DNA from: Klenkia brasiliensis
GTDB taxonomy: Bacteria > Actinomycetota > Actinomycetes > Mycobacteriales > Geodermatophilaceae
NCBI RefSeq assembly: GCF_900100695.1
Contig: NZ_FNCF01000007.1
Coordinates: 124,001 to 188,000 of the forward strand
Direction: 5' to 3'
Length of the DNA: 64,000 nucleotides
The translations under genes and the position numbers were made by a program. Every line of letters starts with the position of its first letter. Position 1 is the first letter of the stretch. Positions 18,953-28,529 of this stretch are shown piece by piece. A model generated the notes under the pieces. The model had not been told where the DNA came from and did no database searches. It worked only from the letters and a program-made list of their open reading frames with translations.

Positions 18953-19074
18953 CCGGGCTCGGCAGGTCCCTCGACAGGACGCCGGCGCCGGGATCCGTTA
19001 GACAGGTGGCAGCGGCCCGGCGGCGGCCACGTCCAGACTGGGCGTCGGTGTCCCGCCCTGGCCCTGGAGAGCCC

Positions 19075-19764
19075 ATGGCGCCACCGAGCGCTCACCCGGT
19101 CGGGATCGCCGACCCCGCCCGTCCGTCGTGCGGACGGGCGCCCGAGCTGCAGACCTGGGCGGAGTGCTTCCGCCCGGCCGGCTACCTGCAGGCGCTGCGC
19201 CTGTCGCTGGTCGGGGACGGGCGACGCCAGGCACAGCCCCAGCGCTCGGTGACCTCCGCCGTCCGGCTGGTCCGCGGCGCGACCGCCGGGGCGGTGCTGC
19301 ACCGCCGGGGTACGAGCCCGCTGCCCGGTCTCGGGGAGGACGACCTGCTGGCCCCGCTGTCGCCGGTCCTCGACGTCGCCCGCTCCCGGATGGAGGAGGG
19401 GCTGGTGTTCGCGACCTTCCTGTGGCCCCGGGGCGGGGCGCACGCCCCGAACGGCCACACCCGGGTGACCGTGCTGAGCTGCCCGGACGCGGCGCCGGCC
19501 GGCGTGCTCGGCGCCGTCGTGCTGTCCCCGGCGGGTGACCTGCGCGGGCTGACGCCCCGGGAGCTCGAGGTGCTCGGTCTGCTGGTCGACGGCTGCACCA
19601 ACCAGGAGATCGCCCGGGCGCTGGTGGTCGCGCCCCGCACGGTGGCGGCCCACCTCGAGCACGTCCTGGTCAAGCTCGACGCCTCCACCCGGACGCTGGC
19701 CGCGGTGCGGGCCGAGCGGGAGGGTCTGCTCGTGCCCTCGCTGCCCTCGCCCTGCCGGAGCTGA
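19075..19764 (+). CDS. LuxR/NarL-type transcriptional regulator
   Basis: The protein has 229 residues. The C-terminal helix-turn-helix (about 160-215) reads LTPRELEVLGLLVDGCTNQE followed by IARALVVAPRTVAAHLEHVL, the LuxR signature. The N-terminal 150 residues are not a receiver domain (no phosphorylation Asp pattern) and look like a GAF-type or unknown sensor. The ATG at 19075 is preferred, with GGAGA a few bases upstream; the open frame extends left to 19006 without conserved sequence. It is divergent from the six-gene operon, with a dyad in between, and the same dyad occurs 9 kb away. I infer that it is the regulator of the island. Confidence 0.88.
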   Translation: MAPPSAHPVGIADPARPSCGRAPELQTWAECFRPAGYLQALRLSLVGDGRRQAQPQRSVTSAVRLVRGATAGAVLHRRGTSPLPGLGEDDLLAPLSPVLDVARSRMEEGLVFATFLWPRGGAHAPNGHTRVTVLSCPDAAPAGVLGAVVLSPAGDLRGLTPRELEVLGLLVDGCTNQEIARALVVAPRTVAAHLEHVLVKLDASTRTLAAVRAEREGLLVPSLPSPCRS

Positions 19765-19867
19765 GCGGGGGTGCGGCTGGGGACTACCCCTGCACCGGCC
19801 CCAGGCGCTCGACCCAGGGCGGGGCGCCGCCTGAAGCACTTCCGGCGGCGCCCGTCCCGCATCACCA

Positions 19868-19897
19868 CAACGGGTGCTCCCACCGCGGGACCCGTTG
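19868..19897. terminator. Inverted repeat, bidirectional terminator candidate
   Basis: CAACGGGT (19868-19875) pairs with ACCCGTTG (19890-19897) across 14 bases that are themselves GC-rich. It lies between the ends of the LuxR gene (19764) and the GH15 gene (19910), where a two-way terminator is expected. The rest of this 145-base gap shows nothing else. Confidence 0.6.
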
Positions 19898-19909
19898 ACC
19901 TGCCGTCCG

Positions 19910-21763
19910 TCAGCCCCGGCGCGCCCGGGCCGCGCGGGCCTGCGCCAGCTTCCAGCCCGATGCGACGACGCCGAGGTGGCTGAACGCCTGCGGGAAGTTG
20001 CCGAGGAACGACCCGTCCCGGGGGTCGATCTCCTCGCTGAGCAGCCCGAGCGGGGTGGCGCGGGCGCACAGCGAGTCGAAGAGGGCCTCCGCCTCGTCCA
20101 GCCGGCCCTGCCCGGTCAGGTTGTCCACCAGCCAGAAGCTGCAGAGCAGGAACGCGCCCTCCTCACCCGGCAGTCCGTCGTCGGACTCGGTGTGCAGGTA
20201 CCGGTACATCAGGCCGTCGCCGGCGTCCAGGTGCTCGCGGACCTGCTCGACGGTGGCGACCATGCGCGGGTCGTCGAAGGGGACGACGCCGCGCAGCGGG
20301 AGGGCGAGCAGCGACCCGTCGAGCCCGCCGTCGTTGCGCTCGCCGTCCTCGGCCAGGTGCTCGGTGAAGGTGCCGCGCTCCTCGTCCCACGACCGCTCGA
20401 GGACGGCGGCCCGCATCTCGTCGGCCGCGGCCCGCCAGCGCTCCCGGGGGTGGTCCAGGCCGCAGCGGTCGGCGATGCGCAGCGCGCGGTCGACGGCGAC
20501 CTGGCACATCGCCACCGAGTAGGTGAACGGCCGGCCGGCGCCGCGGATCTCCCAGATGCCCTGGTCGGGGGTGCGCCACTGCTCGATGGCCTGCTCGGCC
20601 AGCGCGGAGAGCGCCGTCCAGAGGTGGTCGTCGACCGAGCCGCCGTCCGAGGCCCACTGGTGGGCGACGTCCATCAGCTCGCCGTACACGTCGTGCTGGG
20701 TCTGCCCCGCCGCGCCGTTGCCCCAGCGGACCGGCGCCGAGCCGCGCCACCCGCGCAGCACCGGGTCCTCCTGCTCCTCGGGCGGCTGCCCGCCGTCGAG
20801 GGCGTACATGATCTTCGGGCCGCCGTCGCGCTCGGCGTTGGTGAGCGTCCAGGCCAGGAAGGAGTCGGCCTCGGTGGTCAGCCCGATGCGGCGCAGCGCG
20901 TAGACGCTGAACGCGGCGTCGCGCACCCAGGTGTAGCGGTAGTCCCAGTTGCGCACCCCGCCCACCTCCTCGGGCAGCGAGGAGGTGGCCGCGGCCATGA
21001 TCGCGCCGGTCGCGGCGTGGTCGAGCAGCTTGAGGGTCAGCGCCGAGCGGCGGACCAGCCGGCGCTGCGGGCCCTCGTAGCGGATGCGCGCCGCCCAGGC
21101 CCGCCAGGCCGCCGCCGTCTGGTGCACCAGGGCGTCGGGGTCCTGCCGGTCCTGCAGCCGGGTGTTGCCCGACCAGTGCAGCGCCACGGTCAGCGGGTCG
21201 CCGGCGCGCAGGGTGACCGTGCCGCCCAGGACGCCGTCGGCGCCGACCGCCAGGGGGTGGGAGGACCACAGGGTGAGCCGCAGGTCCGGGCGGGCCGGCC
21301 AGGTGAGCGCCCAGCCGCCGCCCTCCTCGCGGACCTCGACGTCGTCCTTCGGGCGCAGCCGCACGGTCAGCTCGGCCCGGCCGGTGACCACCCGGGCCAG
21401 CCGCAGCAGCTCCGACCGGCCGGCCGGGACCAGCTCGGTGAGGTCGGCGCCCGCGCGGAGGGTGAGGCAGTCGGTCACCTCCACGACGCCGTCGGGGCCG
21501 TGCAGCTCGGTCAGCAGCACCCCGGTGTCGTCGAGGTAGCGCTGGTCGGCCGACTGCAGCCCGGTCAGCTCCAGGTCGAAGGAGCCACCCCGCTCGTGGT
21601 CGAGCAGCCCGGCGAGGAAGGGCGGGGAGTCGAAGTCGGGCAGGCACAGCCAGGGGATGGAGCCGTCCCGGGCGACGAGCGCGCACGTGGCGCCGTCCCC
21701 GATCAGGCCGTGGTCCTCGATGGGCAGCTGGCCGCGGTCTCGGGTCAGCGGGCGGGTCGGCAC
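19910..21763 (-). CDS. Glycoside hydrolase family 15 protein (glucoamylase/trehalase-like)
   Basis: The protein has 617 residues, the usual size of actinobacterial GH15 enzymes. It has an N-terminal beta domain (DHGLIGDGATCALVARDGSI, WLCLPDFDSPPFL) and a C-terminal alpha/alpha barrel. The general-acid/base regions are visible as VRNWDYRYTWVRDAAF and GEEGAFLLCSFWLVDNL. Mycobacterial members hydrolyse trehalose, others release glucose from glucans; the sequence does not decide which. No signal peptide is present, so it is cytosolic. The GTG at 21763 has GGAGAG upstream. The gene follows nhaA after 81 bases on the same strand. Confidence 0.9.
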   Translation of the reverse strand: MPTRPLTRDRGQLPIEDHGLIGDGATCALVARDGSIPWLCLPDFDSPPFLAGLLDHERGGSFDLELTGLQSADQRYLDDTGVLLTELHGPDGVVEVTDCLTLRAGADLTELVPAGRSELLRLARVVTGRAELTVRLRPKDDVEVREEGGGWALTWPARPDLRLTLWSSHPLAVGADGVLGGTVTLRAGDPLTVALHWSGNTRLQDRQDPDALVHQTAAAWRAWAARIRYEGPQRRLVRRSALTLKLLDHAATGAIMAAATSSLPEEVGGVRNWDYRYTWVRDAAFSVYALRRIGLTTEADSFLAWTLTNAERDGGPKIMYALDGGQPPEEQEDPVLRGWRGSAPVRWGNGAAGQTQHDVYGELMDVAHQWASDGGSVDDHLWTALSALAEQAIEQWRTPDQGIWEIRGAGRPFTYSVAMCQVAVDRALRIADRCGLDHPRERWRAAADEMRAAVLERSWDEERGTFTEHLAEDGERNDGGLDGSLLALPLRGVVPFDDPRMVATVEQVREHLDAGDGLMYRYLHTESDDGLPGEEGAFLLCSFWLVDNLTGQGRLDEAEALFDSLCARATPLGLLSEEIDPRDGSFLGNFPQAFSHLGVVASGWKLAQARAARARRG

Positions 21764-21844
21764 AGGTCTCTCCTGGGTGTCGGCTCGTCGGTGCAGGTCA
21801 GGTGCCCGCTGACCGGCCCGGCAACCGTGGGTCCGCTGGAACGG

Positions 21845-23131
21845 TCAGCGGCCGTGCTGCTGGTGGACGTCGGGGATGCCGTCGCCGTCGTCGTCGCGGG
21901 CCTCGGCCTCGGCGATGCGGCGGTACAGGCGGTCGCGGGGCTTGAGCACGGCGGTGGCCAGCAGCGCGGCGAGCAGGGTGCCGGTGAGGACGCCGACCTT
22001 GACGTGCTCGTCGCGCAGCGACCCGGCCCCGAACGCGAGCTCGCCGATGAGCAGCGAGACGGTGAACCCGATGCCGGCCAGCAGGGACAGCCCCACCACG
22101 TCGGGCCAGCGCAGGTCGGTGTCCAGCCGCGCGCGGGTGGTCCGGCTGACCAGCCAGGTCGCGCCGGTGATGCCGATCGCCTTGCCGGCCACCAGGCCCA
22201 CCACGATGCCGATGGCGACGGTGTCGGTCAGCGAGGCGCCCAGCCCGGACAGGCCGCCGACGGTGACCCCGGCGGAGAAGAACGCGAAGACGGGGACGGC
22301 GATGCCCGCCGAGATCGGCCGGATGCGGTGCTCGAAGTGCTCGGCCAGCCCGGGGCCCGCACCGGGGGCGCGCCGCGCGACGGGGACGGTGGAGGCCAGC
22401 AGGACGCCGGCCACCGTGGCGTGCACCCCGGACTCGTGCACCAGCACCCAGGTGACGGCGGCCAGCGGCAGCAGGACCCACCACGACCGGATCCGCCGCT
22501 GCACCGCGAGGCCGAACAGCGCCAGCGGGATCAACGACAGCGCGAGCGGGCCGAAGGACAGCGCGGAGGTGTAGAAGACCGCGATGACCGTGATGGCCAG
22601 CAGGTCGTCCACGATGGCCAGGGTCAGCAGGAAGGTGCGCAGCGCGGCCGGCAGGTGCGTGCTGATGACCGCCAGCACGGCCAGGGCGAAGGCGATGTCG
22701 GTCGCGGTCGGGATGGCCCAGCCGGCCAGCCCGCCGTCGCTGCGCAGGTTGACGACCGTGAAGATCAGCGCCGGCACCGCCATGCCGCCCACCGCCGCGG
22801 CGATGGGCAGCGCGGCCTTGCGGGGGTCGCGCAGGTCGCCGGCGACGAACTCGCGCTTGAGCTCCAGGCCGGCGACGAAGAAGAAGATCGCCAGCAGGCC
22901 GTCGGCGGCCCAGGTGCCCAGTGACAGGTCCAGGTGCAGGGACGCGGGCCCGACGACGGTGTCGCGCAGGCCCTCGTAGGCCGACGCCCACGGGGTGTTC
23001 GCCCAGACCAGGGCGGCGACCGCGCCGGCGATGAGCAGGACGCCGCCGACGGTCTCCTTGCGCAGCAGCGCCGCGATGCGGGTCGCCTCGTCGTACGTGC
23101 CGCGGGCGAACAGGCGGGCGGGCGAGGTCAC
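21845..23131 (-). CDS. nhaA: Na+/H+ antiporter NhaA
   Basis: The 428-residue membrane protein exchanges cytosolic Na+ for external protons and helps in salt and pH balance. Conserved NhaA blocks are [35 protein letters not shown] (Asp in ATDIAFA) and [17 protein letters not shown], which holds the Asp pair essential for transport, and the C-terminal [15 protein letters not shown]. About 12 hydrophobic segments are visible. The GTG at 23131 has GGAG 7 bases upstream; the longer open frame to 23512 is Arg/Pro-rich and unlikely. The C-terminus carries an unusual acidic [10 protein letters not shown] tail like a calcium-binding repeat. Confidence 0.93.
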   Translation of the reverse strand: MTSPARLFARGTYDEATRIAALLRKETVGGVLLIAGAVAALVWANTPWASAYEGLRDTVVGPASLHLDLSLGTWAADGLLAIFFFVAGLELKREFVAGDLRDPRKAALPIAAAVGGMAVPALIFTVVNLRSDGGLAGWAIPTATDIAFALAVLAVISTHLPAALRTFLLTLAIVDDLLAITVIAVFYTSALSFGPLALSLIPLALFGLAVQRRIRSWWVLLPLAAVTWVLVHESGVHATVAGVLLASTVPVARRAPGAGPGLAEHFEHRIRPISAGIAVPVFAFFSAGVTVGGLSGLGASLTDTVAIGIVVGLVAGKAIGITGATWLVSRTTRARLDTDLRWPDVVGLSLLAGIGFTVSLLIGELAFGAGSLRDEHVKVGVLTGTLLAALLATAVLKPRDRLYRRIAEAEARDDDGDGIPDVHQQHGR

Positions 23132-23535
23132 GGGGCGGCTCCGGGTGCAGGGGTCGGTCGAGGAGTTGCCGACCAGACTTCCCGGCGCACCGGTGCAGAG
23201 GTTACCGGCGCGGGGAGGCCGCGGCAGCTCAGCCGCGGGGGCGCAGCCGGGTGACGCGGGCCGGGGTCTGCCGTCGACGCTGCTCGGTGGCGGGCCCGCC
23301 TGCCAGGACCTGCTGGTCCCAGGACCACCGGGCCGAGCCATCCCCCGGGGGCGCCGGGACCCGATCGGCCGTGCACCCCGGGCGCGGCGCTGACCTGCGG
23401 TTCCGTCGCGCAACCATGCGATGGGGTGCCGTCGCGGTTGCTCTTGCGGACCGGGCCCGTTCCGGTGACCATTCGGCTGCGCGGTCGGTCCACCGGTCGC
23501 GGGGGGACCCACCGACGAGCGACACAGGGTGCGCC
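23132..23535. other. 404-base divergent intergenic region
   Basis: This is the only gap over 300 bases in the window. It separates nhaA (minus) from the M48 protease gene (plus), so it must hold both promoters. A plus-strand frame is open through its right half, but its codon pattern and Arg/Pro composition do not suggest a protein. I see weak repeats (GCAACC and GGTTGC about 20 bases apart near 23410-23440) but no convincing operator, hairpin or RNA gene. Confidence 0.6.
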
Positions 23536-25188
23536 ATGACCGGGTACGTGCTCCGCCGATCCGCAGTCCCCCTCGGGGTGCTGGCCGCCCTGCTCGCCGC
23601 CGGGGGCGGGGTCCTGGTCTGGTTCGGCGCCCCGCTGTGGGCGCCGGTCGTGCTCGCCGTCCTCGTCGTGTCGGCCCAGTACGCGCTCGCGCCCTACCTC
23701 GTGCAGTGGTTGATCCCGGCCCGGCGGGTCGAGTGGCTGGGCGACCGGTACGACACGCTGCACCCCGTCGGGGAGCTGGTGGTGCGGCGGTGCAGGGAGG
23801 CCGGCGTCCGCCCGGTGCGGCTGGGCATCGTCGACGACCGGACGCCCAACGCCTTCACGTTCGGGCACACCCGCGGCAACGCCCGCATCTACCTCACCCG
23901 CGGCCTGCTGGAGCGGCTCGACGAGCGCGAGCTGGACGCGGTGGTCAGCCACGAGGTGGGCCACGTCAAGCAGAACGACGTGCTGGTCATGGCCATCGCC
24001 AGCACCGTGCCGATCATCCTGTACTACCTGTTCCTGTTCTTCCGCAGCGACCGGAACGCCAACAACGCCATCCCGGCCGTGGTCGGCTTCGTCGGCTACC
24101 TGCTCTCGCAGCTCGTGCTGCTGTCGCTGGGCCGGGCCCGGGAGCTGGGCGCCGACCGGTACAGCTGCCAGGTCACCGGGGACGGCGACGCGTTGTGCTC
24201 GGCGCTGGTCGCGATCGGCTACGGGATGGGACAGGTCGACGCCGACCGGGCCTCCCGCGCGGCCGAGGCGACCCGGACCAAGGACAAGGACGCGCAGAAG
24301 GCCCTGGCCAAGGAGGAGCGGCGGCACCAGCGCACCCGGTCGATCGCGGTGCTCGGCATCGCCGACCACGGCCAGAGCACCACCATCCTCGCGGCGCGCG
24401 AGCGGGGGCTGGACCCGGCGGAGGTGATGGGCGCGCTGCGGTGGGACGCGTGCAACCCGTGGGCCCGCTTCCTGCAGCTGCTGAGCACGCACCCCCTGGT
24501 GGTCACCCGCATCGCCGCGCTGGAGGACAGCGGCCTGCCCGGTGCGCCGCAGGGGTGGAGCGCGCGGGCGGTCGCCGACTCGTGCGACGGCCCCGAGCTG
24601 ACCCGCGCGCGCCGCCGGTTCTGGTTCGAGCTGCCCGTCCGCTACCTGCCCTTCATCGCCCTGCTGGTCGGGCTGGTCGCGTGGGGCCGGCACGACTGGC
24701 TGCTCCTCGCGCAGGCCGCGACGGTCGGCGGTGCCGCCCTGCTCGCCCGGACGGCGCTGACCCGGCCGCTGTGGCGGCACGTCCCCGTGGCCCGCGTCGC
24801 CCAGCTGCTCACCCGGCTCGACGTCGGCCCCGTCTCGGGGCTGCCGGTCGAGGTGCGCGGGCGGGTCATCGGGCGGGGCGTGCCCGGCTACGTGCTCAGC
24901 CCCGACCTCGTCGTGCAGGACGACTCCGGCTTCGTCCCCGTGCTCTACCAGCAGCCCTGGCCCTTCGCCCGCAGCGTCTTCGGCCTGCTGCGGGTGCCCG
25001 AGCTGATGGACACCGACGTCGTCGTCCGGGGCTGGTACCGCCGTTCCCCGGCGCCGGTGCTCGAGCTGCGCGACCTGGTGCCCGACCGGGGCGCACGGGT
25101 GCGCGGGTTCCAGTGGGCGACCGCGTACGCGGTGTCCCTCGCGCTGCTCGTCGCCGGCGCCGTCGCCTGGACCCAGCTGGCCGGCTGA
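23536..25188 (+). CDS. M48 family membrane metalloprotease (HtpX/Ste24-like)
   Basis: The protein has 550 residues. Two N-terminal membrane helices (about 11-57) precede the zinc-protease motif [11 protein letters not shown] (HExxH at 139-143). Further helices follow, with the third zinc-ligand region in [13 protein letters not shown]. The C-terminal part (from about 360) contains two more hydrophobic pairs and a domain of unknown role. Such proteases degrade or process membrane proteins under stress. The ATG at 23536 is the first plausible start before a hydrophobic leader. It converges on the next gene with only 19 bases between stops. Confidence 0.88.
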   Translation: MTGYVLRRSAVPLGVLAALLAAGGGVLVWFGAPLWAPVVLAVLVVSAQYALAPYLVQWLIPARRVEWLGDRYDTLHPVGELVVRRCREAGVRPVRLGIVDDRTPNAFTFGHTRGNARIYLTRGLLERLDERELDAVVSHEVGHVKQNDVLVMAIASTVPIILYYLFLFFRSDRNANNAIPAVVGFVGYLLSQLVLLSLGRARELGADRYSCQVTGDGDALCSALVAIGYGMGQVDADRASRAAEATRTKDKDAQKALAKEERRHQRTRSIAVLGIADHGQSTTILAARERGLDPAEVMGALRWDACNPWARFLQLLSTHPLVVTRIAALEDSGLPGAPQGWSARAVADSCDGPELTRARRRFWFELPVRYLPFIALLVGLVAWGRHDWLLLAQAATVGGAALLARTALTRPLWRHVPVARVAQLLTRLDVGPVSGLPVEVRGRVIGRGVPGYVLSPDLVVQDDSGFVPVLYQQPWPFARSVFGLLRVPELMDTDVVVRGWYRRSPAPVLELRDLVPDRGARVRGFQWATAYAVSLALLVAGAVAWTQLAG

Positions 25189-25207
25189 CCGCGGCCGCCG
25201 GGTGCCC

Positions 25208-26074
25208 TCAGCGGCGGGCCCAGGAGGCCAGGTAACTGCGGTGCAGCCACCCGTCCACCCAGGCGTGGTCGGGCTCGTCGGGCACGGTGGCGCTGTCCCG
25301 CAGCTCGACCAGGCGGCGCTCGGCGTCGTCGACCGCGGCCACGACCTCGGGCAGCGGCACCTCGCCGGCACGGACCGCGCGCAGGTACGAGCGGTCGGGT
25401 TCGGGCACGGGCAGGGAGATCCGCCCGGTGCTCAGCAGCTCGACCCCCTGCACGCCCAGCCGCAGCGCGTGCATCGCGTACTTGGTGTCGTAGCCGTGCA
25501 CGGCCACCAGCTCGGGCCGGTTGGTGTGGGCGCCGGCCTCGCCGGTCATCGCCGCGCGCTGGCCGGCCAGGTAGCCGAGGAACCTGTCGGCGGCCAGCCG
25601 CGAGACGAACCGGTGCGCGTTGTCGACCAGCTCGGCCCCCGCCTCGTCGCGGTGCACCACCTCGGCGTCGGGCACGAAGAGCAGCAGGAGCACCGTGGGG
25701 TTGCCGGCCAGCGCCAGCCGCGCCCACTTGCGCGCCGAGTAGACGACGACGTCCAGGTCCCCGGCGCCCGACCGGTTCGCCAGGCCGCCCGGCCGGTCCC
25801 ACACGGTGTGCCGCTGGTACTGCTCGAACGGGATGCCGCCACCCACCCGGGCCACCCCGGTCACGAACTCCGGCGGCTCGAGGCAGATGCCCATCTCGTC
25901 CCGGTCGTCCTGCCCGGAGATCGACGTCCCGTGCACCCCCGACCCGACCTGGACCCGCAGGATGGTGCCCTCCTCGGCGATGCGGCGGGCCTGCTCGGAG
26001 GCGTGCGGGTGGTCGTAGCCGGGCGGCAGCGACCGGTCGCCGAGCACCACCTTCGACGGGAACGGTGCGGACAC
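25208..26074 (-). CDS. Predicted nucleotidyltransferase (DNA polymerase beta superfamily, PF10127/COG3541 type)
   Basis: The protein has 288 residues. The nucleotidyltransferase signature is visible as VGSGVHGTSISGQDDRDEMG (G-S, then D-x-D/E acidic pair), followed by DVVVYSARKWARLALAGNPT and the conserved GYDTKYAMHALRLG helix. Members transfer a nucleotide to an unknown target. Two GTG starts are possible (26083 and 26074); 26074 is preferred because GGGAG lies 10 bases upstream while it is only 1 base from 26083. It is divergent from the CCA-adding enzyme with an 18-base gap, so their promoters overlap. Confidence 0.82.
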   Translation of the reverse strand: MSAPFPSKVVLGDRSLPPGYDHPHASEQARRIAEEGTILRVQVGSGVHGTSISGQDDRDEMGICLEPPEFVTGVARVGGGIPFEQYQRHTVWDRPGGLANRSGAGDLDVVVYSARKWARLALAGNPTVLLLLFVPDAEVVHRDEAGAELVDNAHRFVSRLAADRFLGYLAGQRAAMTGEAGAHTNRPELVAVHGYDTKYAMHALRLGVQGVELLSTGRISLPVPEPDRSYLRAVRAGEVPLPEVVAAVDDAERRLVELRDSATVPDEPDHAWVDGWLHRSYLASWARR

Positions 26075-26092
26075 GACGGCCACACTCCCACC

Positions 26093-27448
26093 ATGACCAC
26101 CCTCCCGGCAGCCGGTTTCGCCGACACCGTCCTGGCCGCCGTCACCCGCGCCGGAGGGCGGCCCTACCTGGTGGGGGGCTGCGTCCGTGACCGGTTGCTC
26201 GGCGTCCCGGCGGGCGACGTCGACGTCGAGGTGTTCGGGCTGGCGCTGGCCGAGGTCGCCGCCGCGCTGCGCGGGGTCGGCCGGGTCGACGAGGTGGGCC
26301 GCGCCTTCGCCGTCCTCAAGGTGCGCCGGGACGGCGTGGACGTCGACGTCGCCGTCCCGACCGCGGGACCGGGCACCGCACCCGAGGACGCCGCCCGGCG
26401 GCGGGACTTCACCGTCAACGCGCTGATGCTCGACGCCGCGACCGGCGAGGTCCTCGACGTCGTCGGTGGGCGGGCCGACCTCCGGGACGGCGTCCTGCGG
26501 CACACCGGGCCCGCCTTCGCCGACGACCCGCTGCGGGTGCTGCGCGGGGTCCGCTTCGCCGCCCGGTACGGGTTCCGGTTCGCGCCGGGGACGGCGGCGC
26601 TGTGCCGCACGCTGACCCCCGCGGGTCTGCCGGCGGAGCGGGTGTGGGGCGAGTGGCGGCGCATCGGCGAGGAGGGCCGGCACCTGTCCGCCGCGCTGGC
26701 CGCGCTCGCCGCGACCGGCTGGCTGGCGCACGTGCCGAAGCTCGCCGCCCTCGCCGGCGTCCCGCAGGACCCGCACTGGCACCCCGAGGGCGACGTGCTC
26801 ACCCACGCCGGCCTCGCCGGGGACGCCGCCGCCGCACTCGCCGACGAGGCGGGGCTGACCGGGGAGGACCGCGCCGTGGTCGTGCTCGCCGCGCTGCTGC
26901 ACGACGTCGGCAAGGCCGGCCACACCCAGGTCCGGGCCGACGGCCGGATCACCTCCCACGGCCACGCCGAGGCCGGGGCCGAGATCGCCCGCGAGGCGCT
27001 CACCGCGCTGGGTGCGCCCGAGGCGTTCGTGGCGCGCGTCGTCCCGCTGGTGCGCGAGCACATGGTCGCGACGGGCCCGACCGGTGCTCCACGGCGCACG
27101 GTGGTCCGCCGGCTGGCCCGCCGCCTGGCACCGGCGACCGTGGCCGAGTGGTCGCTGGTGTGCGGGGCCGACCGGGCCGGCCGCGGGTCCGGCGCAGGGC
27201 CGAACCCGACGCTGGCCTGGCTCGCCCTGGCCGAGGCGGCGGGGGTGGACCGCGAGCCGTCCCGCCCGCTGCTGCGCGGCGCCGACCTGGTCGCCCTGGG
27301 CCGCGCACCCGGGCCCGGGTTCGGCGCGGTCCTGGCCGCGGCGCTGGAGGCCCAGGACGAGGGGGCGTTCGCCGACACGGCCGGTGCCCGGGCGTGGCTC
27401 GCCCGGCTCGACGCGGACGGCGGTCTGGACCGGTTGCTGGGCGGATGA
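26093..27448 (+). CDS. CCA tRNA nucleotidyltransferase-like protein with HD domain
   Basis: The protein has 451 residues. The class II nucleotidyltransferase head reads RPYLVGGCVRDRLLGVPAGD followed by VDVEV (the D-x-D metal site), then RRRDFTVNALMLDA. The RNA-binding block follows (FADDPLRVLRGVRFAARYGF), and an HD phosphohydrolase domain (LLHDVGKAGHT) begins near residue 270. The family adds or repairs the 3' CCA of tRNA, or polyadenylates RNA. Which of the two applies is not decidable here. ATG at 26093. Actinobacteria usually have one longer PcnA elsewhere, so this may be a second copy. Confidence 0.9.
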   Translation: MTTLPAAGFADTVLAAVTRAGGRPYLVGGCVRDRLLGVPAGDVDVEVFGLALAEVAAALRGVGRVDEVGRAFAVLKVRRDGVDVDVAVPTAGPGTAPEDAARRRDFTVNALMLDAATGEVLDVVGGRADLRDGVLRHTGPAFADDPLRVLRGVRFAARYGFRFAPGTAALCRTLTPAGLPAERVWGEWRRIGEEGRHLSAALAALAATGWLAHVPKLAALAGVPQDPHWHPEGDVLTHAGLAGDAAAALADEAGLTGEDRAVVVLAALLHDVGKAGHTQVRADGRITSHGHAEAGAEIAREALTALGAPEAFVARVVPLVREHMVATGPTGAPRRTVVRRLARRLAPATVAEWSLVCGADRAGRGSGAGPNPTLAWLALAEAAGVDREPSRPLLRGADLVALGRAPGPGFGAVLAAALEAQDEGAFADTAGARAWLARLDADGGLDRLLGG

Positions 27449-27449
27449 C

Positions 27450-27468
27450 CCGGCTCAGCTGCAGCCGG
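27450..27468. terminator. Short inverted repeat between convergent genes
   Basis: CCGGCT (27450-27455) pairs with AGCCGG (27463-27468) over a 7-base loop, just after the CCA-adding enzyme stop and before the GDPD stop. Short and without a T-run, so only a weak candidate. Confidence 0.35.
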
Positions 27469-27480
27469 TGCCGGCGTGGG

Positions 27481-28272
27481 TCAGCGCGGGACGACCTCGG
27501 TCACCCCGGAGACCATCAGCCCGGTGGCCCCCTCGGCCAGCGCCTGCTGCGCCTGCGCCGCGGTCGCCACCACGTGGCCGAACACCGGCTTGCCCGTGCC
27601 GACGGCGTCCGTCCAGGCCGACGCCGGTCCGTCCCAGGGCAGGGCGAGCAGGTCGTAGCGCTCCTGGTCGGCGTCGAACGTCGGCAGGTCGGCGACGAAC
27701 CAGTAGCCCCAGGTGAGGTACCCGCGCCGGTGCGCGGCCTCCGGCACCGCGACCGACGGGCCGTAGCTCTTGAGCACGAACCGGTCGGGTCCGCCGGCGG
27801 CGTCGAGCAGGTCGAGCAGGCCGGCCGGGTCGGCGGCGGGCTTGTCGTCGATCAGCCACACGCGGTCGGGGTGCTCGGCCAGCACGTCGGACAGCCGGGC
27901 CAGCGGCTGGTCGCCGTCGACCGTCCGCAGCGCCGACAGCTGCGCCCACGTGCTGGTCGCGATGTCGAGGTCGGCGTCGAACTCCGCACCCGTCGTCGCG
28001 TCGTGGCAGACCACCCAGACCCCGTCGGCGGTGAGCCAGACGGGTGCCTCCAGCGCCAGGGTCGGCGACCAGTCCGCCGCCTGGTCGTAGGCGTAGGAGG
28101 TGCCCTCGGGCCAGTCGGCGCTGCCGCCGCGGTGCGCGGCGAGCGACGGTGTCTGCGCCAGCCACACCTCGACCGGCGTGCGGATCGGCTGGACGGCCCC
28201 GGTCACCGGGCTGCCGCAGCCGGCCAGCACCAGCCCGCCGACGAGCAGCACCAGGCCGAGCCGGGGCCTCAC
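27481..28272 (-). CDS. Glycerophosphodiester phosphodiesterase-family lipoprotein
   Basis: The protein has 263 residues. An N-terminal signal peptide ends in a lipobox (LVLAGCGS, Cys19), so it is exported and membrane-anchored. The GDPD core is visible: AHRGGSADWPEGT, LALEAPVWLTADGVWVVCHD (the E and HD metal-binding pairs), then VWLIDDKP and GYWFVADLPT. Members hydrolyse glycerophosphodiesters to glycerol-3-phosphate and an alcohol. Two key positions look slightly shifted (A-H-R-G-G and L-E-A), so activity is likely but not certain. The GTG at 28272 overlaps the stop of the preceding small membrane protein (GTGA). Confidence 0.85.
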   Translation of the reverse strand: MRPRLGLVLLVGGLVLAGCGSPVTGAVQPIRTPVEVWLAQTPSLAAHRGGSADWPEGTSYAYDQAADWSPTLALEAPVWLTADGVWVVCHDATTGAEFDADLDIATSTWAQLSALRTVDGDQPLARLSDVLAEHPDRVWLIDDKPAADPAGLLDLLDAAGGPDRFVLKSYGPSVAVPEAAHRRGYLTWGYWFVADLPTFDADQERYDLLALPWDGPASAWTDAVGTGKPVFGHVVATAAQAQQALAEGATGLMVSGVTEVVPR

Positions 28273-28466
28273 CGGTTCTGGCGGCGGGCCACCAGCACGG
28301 CGACGGCCAGCACCAGCGCCAGCGGTGCCCAGCTCGGGAGGTCGAAGCCCCCCAGCAGGAGACGGGCGATCGCGAGGACGACCTGGAAGACCACGAAGAA
28401 GCCGACCAGCAGCAGGATGAAGTACAGGACCGGTCGTTCCATCTGGAGGCGGCGCAGGTAGTCCAT
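28269..28466 (-). CDS. Small two-helix membrane protein
   Basis: A 65-residue protein: MDYLRRLQMERPVLYFILLL starts a first helix (about 13-40), and WAPLALVLAVAVLVA forms a second. It is not a recognised family. It overlaps the GDPD lipoprotein start by GTGA, so the two are co-translated and it may anchor or assist that protein. The ATG at 28466 has GGAG close upstream. Confidence 0.7.
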   Translation of the reverse strand: MDYLRRLQMERPVLYFILLLVGFFVVFQVVLAIARLLLGGFDLPSWAPLALVLAVAVLVARRQNR

Positions 28467-28529
28467 GTCTCCATCATCCCCGGCCAGCACCGGGAACAGG
28501 TCGGGACGTGGCCGTGCTGCCCCGTGGTG

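Noticed and set aside
23251-23535. N-terminal extension of the M48 protease or a small gene in the large intergenic gap
   Set aside because: The translation is Arg/Pro/Ser-rich without hydrophobic or conserved pattern; the protease starts naturally at the ATG at 23536 with its first helix.
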